A stretch of DNA of 64,000 nucleotides from NCBI GenBank assembly GCA_947646735.1, contig CANTFK010000174.1, forward strand, positions 1 to 64,000, given 5' to 3'. This document shows positions 56,861-64,000 of the stretch, piece after piece. The notes beneath the pieces are model-generated. The model searched no databases. It was not told where the DNA came from and saw only the letters and a list, made by a program, of their open reading frames with translations. The position numbers and the translations under genes were made by a program. Positions within the stretch are counted from its first letter, which is position 1. The number at the start of each line of letters is the position of its first letter. The stretch is from Peronospora farinosa (taxonomy: Eukaryota > Oomycota > Peronosporomycetes > Peronosporales > Peronosporaceae).

Positions 56861-57525
56861 TGAACGCTAAATATACCTACATATATGCGTTTGCACTCGA
56901 CTTTCTACTTCGGGCGCCTCAAGGTCTACCTAACGGCGGATGTTCCTCCGAATCTTTCCCGCTCTACTGTGCCGGCTCAAAGTCCGACTCCCTTGACAAC
57001 GACTCTCAAGACAACTAGTCCAAAAGCTTCCCGAGCGCATTCAAACCCGTTCATGTGGGGTACTTCGAATGCAGGCGCTCAACTAGCGTTCGCTGCTTCC
57101 GTCGAGTGCACTCAGCAGTCTCAGTTGCAGCAGCCGCACGATCGTGAACACTCTAAGACATCTCGCGAGCATCACGTAGGGCGTTCTTCGACTCTTCGGC
57201 TTCAGCGCAGAGAAGGCGCAGCTTGTCGTTCGACTGTACAGACGCCCGATTGCGAGAATCGGCGCTCATCGCCAGAGGTCTTCCGTCGTGATGCTCCTCC
57301 TCCCTTTATTAATGCATAGGGTGCGCGACGCTAGATTGTCGACCGAATTGTCGATCACGAGGATCACAATACCCAGGCCTTTAGTAACGACTCGGCGCAA
57401 ATGAAGAACCATGTCGAGAAAAATTACAGGGTTCGCTGGTTGGGATATTCCCCGGCGGACGATACATGAGAGCCATCTAGTACGCTGTCCCAAGATGTTC
57501 CGGACGTGTTCGAGGACTATGAGTC
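56861..57525 (+). pseudogene. Element C integrase tail and chromodomain remnant
   Basis: Frame 56,885-57,319 gives FYFGRLKVYLTADVP and a low-complexity linker like that of B. From 57,334 the chromodomain is readable: IVDRIVDHED, NYRVRWLGYSPADDT, then a TGA exactly where B has Trp (DTWEP), then SQDVPDVFEDYES. One nonsense change thus destroys a chromodomain that is otherwise aligned with B over its full length. Confidence 0.85.
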
Positions 57526-58247
57526 TCGTTGAAAGTCGGCGATCGCGACCGACGCTGCCGGTTCCATCCCCGATCTCGCGAGTCGTAATGCTTGCGAGCA
57601 ACGAAACCACGACGACCTCCCGAGCGACTCCGAGACCGAGACCTATTACGGGGCTCGGGAGCATACGGATGATACGCTATTACGGGGCTCGGGAGCATAC
57701 GAATGATACGGTTGACGACCTCGGCTACGTGAATGCCCTCGGCGATCGTGAGGACGCGCTCTTACTCGCCGTAGCTAGGACACTTGGAGCATCGAAATGC
57801 TTCTTTCATAATAGGCAATCCATGTACGTATATGGTCGGGCATGCCTCGCGTACACACCAAGTCGTACCATTCCTGCCGGACCTGTCGCGATCTGTCCAT
57901 GTTGCATTTGGGCATCCCTCACGAATGTGAACGTAACAAAGGTGATACTCGTCACAAGTCATGCGACAGATGCGCCGACGCAGGTCACCAATAGCGTGTC
58001 TATCACGCGTTCCCTCGCGACCATCTAACTAGGACATGAAGGGCGTTCCTTCACGTCGGCTCGCGTTTCAGCGCCTGATGAAGGCACACCAAGATCTCTG
58101 CAACGCATCGTCGGTATATGCGTTGTTCGTCGCTCTGCCTCTCACTGTACGGTATCGCGTGAAAAGGTCCTTCATGACCTCCAGTGGCTCGGGTTCGACA
58201 GCACCTTCAAGACCATACAAGCGCCACAGTTTCAAGTCCCCATTCAT
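57480..58247 (-). pseudogene. Antisense ORF of element C, decayed homologue of the B antisense ORF
   Basis: Read on the minus strand, from 58,247: MNGDLKLWRLYGLEG, then MKDLFTRYRTVRGRA and DDALQRSWCAFIRR, matching element B's MMRDYFRRFRKLRGKG and EALQRSWCAFIQRW. A TGA follows. The Cys/His cluster is at 57,762-57,970 (HLCYVHIREGCPNA against RLCFVHVNEGCQSC; EACP against AECP), and an RS tract at ~57,610-57,655 (RNRSRSRSRSGGRR). Frames are interrupted by stops and shifts, as in the rest of element C. Conservation in this antisense reading is the evidence. Confidence 0.65.
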
Positions 58248-58449
58248 GACCTGCGGCGCCTGTTATCTTTGGATTGCCGCTTGGTGTTCCCAGTTCTGGT
58301 TCTCAAAGACATTGTTTCGTGGACGCCTAGGGTACATGCTGCTCAGTTATGTCTAACTGAGCAGGTCCGAAGTTACGCCGTTGGTCGACAAGAAACTTTC
58401 TTCGATTTTCGCTTACGTTGAGGTGAGCGCAACTTAAAGAGGGGGAGGA

Positions 58450-58758
58450 TGTAATGGGTCTACCTATTACATAAGTAGTTATAGGGATAGTACATAATTA
58501 CATAAGTAGTATCCGATTAGCGGATACTGCGCGTCATATTTATTATTGGTTTATTATTGGGGTGCCAGACCCAATAATTAGCCAATAATAAATTGACTTT
58601 CATATTGAGTGGTTTCCATGAGCTAGGGAACATATTCGCACTTATTTCGAATTAAAACAAAACCAAAATTAAAACAGAGTTATATTTACGAGTTAATCAA
58701 GAGCGCTTCCTCAACGCCCTTTTAGTGTAAGACGGTAACGGGTCTTTAGCCTGATACT
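58450..58758 (+). repeat. Element C 3' LTR
   Basis: About 309 bp starting TGTAATGGGTC, preceded by a purine tract. It matches the 5' LTR with many substitutions and a short deletion; the end CTGATACT is mutated from CCGTTACA. Confidence 0.9.
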
Positions 58759-60320
58759 AGACAAGAGCGTCTTGAAGACCGACAAGAAGAGACAGTTTGC
58801 TGCTCAAGGCTGGAAAGCCTTGAAGGACAGCTCGTTCTATGATGTTCTGTGGAAACACCGTGATGTGTTTCCAGCAGAAGTGCCGAGCCGCCTACCGGCC
58901 GATAGGGGCATCAGGCACGAAATTGACCTGGTGCCTGGCATCAAGTATTGTGTGACCAGGCAATGGCTGTTGCCGAAGGAACAAGTCGATTACATCGATG
59001 AGTTCTTCGACAAGCGAGCCAAGGCGGGGCATGTACGTAAGAGCAAGTCGCCTCACTGCAGCCCGACCTTCTGTGTGCGTAAAGCAACAGGTGGATGGCA
59101 AATGGTTCATACTTATAATAAGCTGAACACGGCCACCATTCCGGCTCAAAAGCCGATCCCGCGGAAAGATGTTTTGTTGAATTTCATGGAAAAGTCAACT
59201 ATCTTTTCCGCGTTGGATCTGAAGGATGGCTACTAGAGTTCTCATGAGAGATACTGATGTAGCCAAAACTGCAGTAAGCACCCCAAGCGGTATGCTGTGG
59301 GAGTGGCTTGCGATGCCACAAGGGTTGAAAAATGCTCCGGCAACATTCAACCGAGTGGTGGCTCACGTGTTGCGTCAGCACCGTGCCTACGCGCCCCATT
59401 TCTTTGACGATGTATTCGTGCATAGTAGGGCGGAGGACGGTCTGAGCGCGATAGAGTCGCACAAGCGTCATTTAGACGCTGTGTTGCAGACTCTGGGTGA
59501 CGCCCAATTATACGTGAACTTGCAAAAGACGTAATAGGGGTCCCCGAGATACCGGTACTGGGCTGCATCGTAGGTGCACATGGTGTACGAGCAGACCCAG
59601 AAAAGGTAAAGGCTGTAAAGGAATGTCCAGTCCCACGTCATGTGAAGTATCTGCGCCAATTCCTTGGGCTCGCTAATTACTTGCATAAGTACAGCAGAAT
59701 TATGCGGAGCGGACGAAGCCATTGTTTGACCTTTTGAAAAAGATACAGAATGGACTTGGTCAAAGGAACAAGAAGATGTGTTCACATCCGTGGAGCAATC
59801 TCTTGTAGAGGCACCTGTCTTGGCATTTCCAGACGCGGATAAGCCCTTTAGCGTCGTCTGCGATGCAAGCAATTTTGCAATCGACCGCGCGCTCATGTAG
59901 AAGGATGACAACGGCGTTGACCGTGTCATTTCTTATCAGTCTCGGCTTTTAAAAGCTGCCGAGCTGAATTACCTTGTGCATGACAAGGAGCTACTTTCAA
60001 TTAAGTATGCCCTTGTAAAGTTTCGGGTGCACCTCTTGGGCACCAAACCTTTTGTGGTTTATACGGATCACGCATCACTGCGTACCGCTATAAATTCACC
60101 GCACCTCTCGCCAAGATGGCTACCACTCTTCTCTGAATTTGATTTCAAAGTTGAATATAAGCCGGGTAAGTCGAATGTCTTGGCTGACACGTTATCGCGC
60201 AGACCAGACTTCGAGGCAAGACACCAGGATAGTGTATCTTGCGAAAGCACAAGTTAAGTCGTTAAAATTGGCAGCCAAAAAGGCATACCATGTGACGAGC
60301 TCATTGGCCTCCGATATATA
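58759..60320 (+). pseudogene. Element A RT and RNase H
   Basis: Begins directly after element C's 3' LTR. Frames 58,772-59,236 and 59,226-59,534 give [40 protein letters not shown] and HFFDDVFVHSRAE (RT). After a shift near 59,530, RNase H is readable: [42 protein letters not shown] and VLADTLSRRPDF (59,976-60,257). Catalytic residues remain, but at least three frame breaks occur. Probably continuous with the gag-protease at 40 kb before insertions B and C. Confidence 0.85.
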
Positions 60321-61840
60321 GGAGTGCTACAGTCAGGACGAACATTGTCGCCTGCTGTTGGATCATTTTGTGGACGAAAGGTTACCCTTCCGTCGCACCT
60401 CATAGCGAAATTAAATCGCTTTAGTTACAGTGATGGCCTGCTATGGCATCAACTGTCACCCTGTGATCCCTTGAGAATCTATGTCCCTCATGACACAGAT
60501 CTCAAGCTGATGATACTTCACGAGTGCCATGATGCGCCATCTAGTGGCATCTGGGCCGTGAAAAGACATTCTTACGAGTGTCAGAGGAATTTTGGTGGCC
60601 CCACCTATATCGGTGGGTGGCCAACTATATTCGCTTTTGCGAAAAGTGTCAGCGCATAAAGCCTGCACCTTCGAACAGTGCGCCACTGACGCCACTGCCG
60701 ATTTCAACTGAATGTTGGTAATCGGTCAGTTTGGACTTCATGTTTGGCTTACCGCCTGACCATAAAGGCAGGAAAGGGCTCGTTTGTCTTTGTAGACAGA
60801 CTGAGCAAGATGGTGTATTAGGCACCATGTAGCACCAAGATCTCAGGAAAAGAGGCTGCCTTCTTGTTTCTGGATCACGTGTATCGACTAACACGGGATG
60901 CCCGAGTCCATACTATCGGACCGGGATCCGCGTTTTACGTCGGGTTTTTGGCGACATGTGTTTGAGCTGCTGGGTAGCAAGCTTCACATGTCAACCGCTG
61001 ATCATCCCCAGACCGATGGCAAAACAGAACGGGCCAATCGAGTCGTGGCGGATGTGTTGCGTACAATAGCGACTCCCAAAAAATGGAGAAAGCAATTGCC
61101 ATTCGTGGAGTTCACTATTAATAATAGTGTTCACGCCAGTACGGGTCAAACATCGTTTTACATTAACGGACTGCGCCTTCCTCAAATGCTAGTCTCGTTT
61201 GCACGCAGCCCGAGTCTTAGTGGGGGAGGGCCCCTCACTTCGCTCGGTGCGAATGCCAAAGAGGGCCAAAATTTCCCTAGTGACACTGCTAATTTAGCAG
61301 TGGTCACGTCACCTATAGATGTCACAGAGGAGGCACGGCAAGAAATGCCAGTGCTCCTTGATGATGACACTATAGTGTTGTCAACAGCGTCGACCCATGA
61401 ACGACCTCTTGGAGGCGTCATAGGCGAGCTGGATGCAAAAAGCGTGAGCGAAGCTCAGCGCTTTGTGGATGAGCGATTAGCCATCACACGTAAAGTCCGT
61501 GACGCGATGGCAAGCGCACAGGACAAGCAAAAACAATATGTGGACCAACATGGTCGCAAAAACAATGAACACTTTAGTGTGGGGGACAAAGTGCTATTAA
61601 GTACTGCTACCCTACCTAAACATGCAATTTCTGTACTACCTGATGGTACTACTAAGCTATTGCCCCGATTCATTGGACCCTTTACAGTGTTTGAAGAATT
61701 TGGAGACCTAAATTATAGGCTCACTCTCCCACCGTATATGAAGACGCTCTCCGTATTTTTCGTGGGTCGTCTGAAACGGTATGTTGATCCAGACGAGATC
61801 ACATATACACATCGGTCTAACGAGGCCGATGGTGACGTTG
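60321..61840 (+). pseudogene. Element A integrase
   Basis: The zinc region (HECHDAP, FCEKCQRIKP in mixed frames near 60,520-60,665) is followed by the open frame 60,898-62,073: ESILSDRDPRFTSGFW (Asp), HPQTDGKTERANRVVADVLR (Glu), RKVRDAMASAQDKQKQYVDQHGR, FSVGDKVLLSTATLP, FIGPFTVFEEFG and VFFVGRLKRYVDPDE. The first Asp region (~60,735) is frameshifted. After ~61,840 the frame continues, but the sequence is better explained as the antisense of element E, so no chromodomain is seen. Confidence 0.85.
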
Positions 61841-62173
61841 GCTGTGAGGCAAGCGTCGCGGCCAATCAGGCGACGAGGAAGCCGAGAGGCTCTCCGTATA
61901 CAAACGAGGCGATAGAGGACTCGGTGATCGAAGAGGACTCCGCATTGGACGCAAGTCTCTCATCACCAGTCGCTCTAAGATGTCCAAACGGGCCTTCAGG
62001 CGGTCATACCCCTGACGATACCTCGCCCTCACATCGCGCAGATCCACAGTCAGTTTTGAGACTTGACTCCTGAAATCTGTCACCTGCCAATCCAGCGCAG
62101 CGATCTCCGCCTGCGACTGAACGACATCAGGATAGGCAGCTGGGCGTAATCTCCACTCCTATCGGGCGCCAAC
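61817..62173 (-). mobile_element. Element E: primer site and gag-like N terminus, minus strand
   Basis: Next to the LTR at 62,174 the minus strand reads GT then TGGCGCCCGATAGG (62,158-62,171), a primer-binding-site-like sequence starting with TGG. Downstream on the same strand, frame 61,817-62,083 encodes a coiled-coil-like start (QVSKLTVDLRDVRARYRQGY, LDILERLVMRDL) and a Ser/Pro/Arg-rich tail, suitable for a Gag N terminus. The rest of the element is missing; it abuts element A pol. Confidence 0.55.
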
Positions 62174-62449
62174 TGTGTTGGTGGATTCGAATGGGAACAC
62201 ATGCTTCCTTGTTGGAAGGTTGTTGGCCCTCCGTCATGCAGAGCAAAAGCTTCAGATCCTTGTCCAGTGCAAAGGATACCCGAAAAATTTCGACTCTTAA
62301 GAACTGGTTGATGCGTTGCGTGTCGACGTGCCTGGACTGGTGACTGCTTACGAGCAGAAGCCCCAGCTGTATTCGCTCTGCTAAGTCCTGATGGAAAAGC
62401 AGAGGCAGCGTAGAGAGAAGGATTTGGGGGTATGTCATCACCCAACACA
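62174..62449 (-). repeat. LTR of element E (276 bp)
   Basis: Ends are perfect 8-bp inverted repeats: TGTGTTGG at 62,174 and CCAACACA ending at 62,449. A primer-site-like sequence adjoins the left side on the minus strand, so this would be the 5' LTR of a minus-strand element. No second LTR is seen in the window. Confidence 0.65.
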
Positions 62450-63249
62450 ATTATCTCGCACGCGTCACAGCGAAGCTGATTTGCTGCGACCGATGATTTT
62501 ACTGCATTTGCATGTGGTTTGACACGGCGCAAAAACTCTGCTTCGTATTCGTCGGTTGTTATATTCGAAGCAACACGACGGAGATAGAGAAAGCACCTCG
62601 TGCTTTGCCCTGTCTTCTTTACGATGGAAAGAGGCTAGAGATGTAATTGCGTCAATATTGGCTCGTCTTAGAAGCGTCGCACTATTGCCACTCGATTGTG
62701 ACCACTCGGATGGTGGTGGCATTGCTGGCAATCCACCTCTCACTTATCCGCCCTCGCTAAGGCAATCTAGTGCGGCCGACTGTGTAGTCGAAGGGGCTTT
62801 TTGCTCACCCTCGCCTAAGGCTGACTCTTCATTTATAGATTGTCAAGACATCAGACGTAGGGATAAAAGAGGCGGAAGATTTAAAATCGCCGACCTGCTG
62901 TTGAGTCGCGGCTGTTTTTTTCGAAGAAGCGCTCTCAGTTGTGTCCTCTGTGCTCATTGGCGCAGACGAAGAGGCATGACCCTCTCTGTCAGGAATCATG
63001 GAAGCTTCCTGAAGGTTGGGTGTCTCAAATGATGTGGACATATGTCTAATCAATGCACAATGCTCATCACCACTTTGGGGTGATGGCAATGTTGTGCTCT
63101 CATTTTAGTCAACAACGAGATACATGGGAAGGTGAGACGACGCGGTATCGGGGTACCCCCTCCGAAAGTCGGCAGTCCGGCGCAGTGAGTGGTTGTAGAT
63201 CTCCTACGTTGTTTGAGATTTACTCCACCACAATTGTGCGCGTCCAGCA
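62450..63249. other. No gene recognised
   Basis: A plus frame at 62,556-63,032 and a minus frame at 62,829-63,089 (Ser/Thr-rich) are open, but neither has a motif I can name. They may be gag-region debris of elements E or F. Confidence 0.4.
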
Positions 63250-64000
63250 TGGGCAAAGAGACCTCATCAAAAGGATGTAATCGAGATGCGAGGGCTCACC
63301 TAGAGATGAGTCAACAGGATGAAAAGGCTGAAGCAGATACTTTCGATGATTAAGTCTGTGTTCACGAGAGTGAAGACTTATGTGCCGAAGATATCGACAA
63401 AAATTGGGCTGTCATCCTTGAGGTGACCCCATATACGAACGAAGGTACGTTGAAAGACATCCAGATCCTAGACCCCGGTGATACCCCAAAGGAGGAGGTA
63501 GACCGCCTCCGCCAGATTATATGAAGAAAACGACATTTGTTGATGGGAAAAGGTAACGCATTACCCCCGGCGGCTCGAGGAGCAGTGTGCGACATTGACG
63601 TTAAGAACGCACGGCCTTCGCCCAACGGGTACGGAAGGTGGCCCCTCAATTTAGGGAGAAGCTGGCAAACCTGATAAAAGGCCTCTTGTCATCCGAGATA
63701 ATCCAGCATTCCACCTCCCCATGGGCCAGTCCAATTGTAATTATTGTTAAGAAGAATGGGGTGGATATAAGGCTGTGCATTGACTACCGGATGGTGAATG
63801 ACTTAACGCGGCTTATGGTGTACCCTATGCCTCTCGTGAATGAGTTGCTGGAAGACCTAGATAAGGCCCTGTGGTACTGCTCACTGGATATGGCTAGCGG
63901 TTTTTGGGTGGTCAGCATGACTGAACGAGCTCGTTTAGTCTCGGCGTTTGTAACCCCACTCGGATTGTTTGAGTGGAGACGAATGCCGATTGGACTGAAG
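63250..64000 (+). pseudogene. Element F: gypsy pol (N-terminal RT), truncated by the window edge
   Basis: Reads VTPYTNEGTL, ILDPGDTPKEEVDRLRQII, then TGA at 63,522-63,524 (where Trp is expected), LMGKGNALPPAARGAVCDID, a frameshift near 63,610, then VRKVAPQF and an open frame to the edge with RT block SPWASPIVIIVKKNGVDIRLCIDYRMVND, YCSLDMASGFWVV and FEWRRMPIGLK. The style (GLL..IIQHSTSPWASPIV) is a gypsy lineage distinct from A, B and C. Catalytic YxDD lies beyond the window. Two lesions already make it a pseudogene. Confidence 0.85.

Larger units (their letters stand above)
49940..58758 (+). mobile_element. Older Ty3/gypsy chromovirus, element C
   Basis: Plus-strand element related to B: 5' LTR 49,940-50,257, gag, protease, RT, RNase H, integrase, chromodomain remnant, 3' LTR 58,450-58,758. 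Flanking 5-mers GGACG and AGACA share only three bases, fitting an old, eroded target duplication. LTRs have diverged clearly, including an ~11-bp indel, and the terminal TG/CA have mutated. All frames carry stops and shifts. A purine tract (AAAGAGGGGGAGGA) precedes the 3' LTR. Confidence 0.9.

Noticed and set aside
61850..62073. Integrase C-terminal extension of element A to residue 391
   Set aside because: The last ~70 residues coincide with the antisense of a coiled-coil gag-like frame next to an LTR and primer site, so they are probably a fusion artefact.
1..64000. CRISPR arrays, bacterial operons, ribosome binding sites
   Set aside because: The window is clearly eukaryotic (introns, LTR elements, LINEs); the tandem repeats seen are coding or LTR repeats.

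Overview
This window looks like a piece of an oomycete genome, most likely Peronosporales (Phytophthora or a downy mildew). Four things point there: an RxLR-type effector gene with tandem LWY-like modules, a bZIP with a non-canonical basic region of the oomycete kind, compact genes with short GT-AG introns, and dense nests of Ty3/gypsy, Ty1/copia and LINE elements. The organism is inferred; nothing names it directly.

Layout. 1-9.1 kb is a graveyard: a decayed gypsy gag-protease at the left edge, an LTR fragment, and two LINE remnants. 9.1-14.7 kb is a copia element (TSD AAATG) inserted exactly at the terminal TG of a solo gypsy-type LTR (TSD CTAAA). 15.3-18.0 kb is a ~980-bp inverted duplication carrying two copies of an FCS-like zinc-finger gene; a third paralogue lies at 23 kb. 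18.4-29.8 kb is a gene island: an ATG1/ULK kinase, a CLPTM1-family membrane protein, SURF6/Rrp14, a heterotrimeric G-protein gamma subunit split by a 61-nt intron, and a bZIP factor. A 680-aa RxLR/LWY effector sits at 34.1-36.2 kb. 36.9-38.6 kb is a 5'-truncated LINE with a 17-bp TSD.

39.5-62 kb is a nest of retrotransposons. A host gypsy element A has gag-protease at 40.1-41.6 kb, a middle piece at 49.6-49.9 kb and pol at 58.8-61.8 kb. It is split by a very young chromovirus B (41,635-49,592, minus strand, LTRs 337/338 identical, TSD GATAA) and by an older related chromovirus C (49,940-58,758, plus strand). A further LTR/gag fragment (E, minus) and a fourth gypsy pol (F, plus, running off the right edge) follow.

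The most interesting signal is in B and C. Both carry, on the strand opposite gag-pol and starting just inside the 3' LTR, an open frame for a protein with a helical N-terminal block, a Cys/His cluster and an RS-rich tract. The antisense frame is recognisably conserved between these two diverged families. Other points worth attention are a copia gag start codon placed inside a probable initiator-tRNA anticodon-loop primer-binding site, and a 44-codon repeat array between protease and RT in element B, where a one-base deletion creates the pol frameshift.

All calls come from reading the sequence by eye and comparing its parts with each other. No database search was run.
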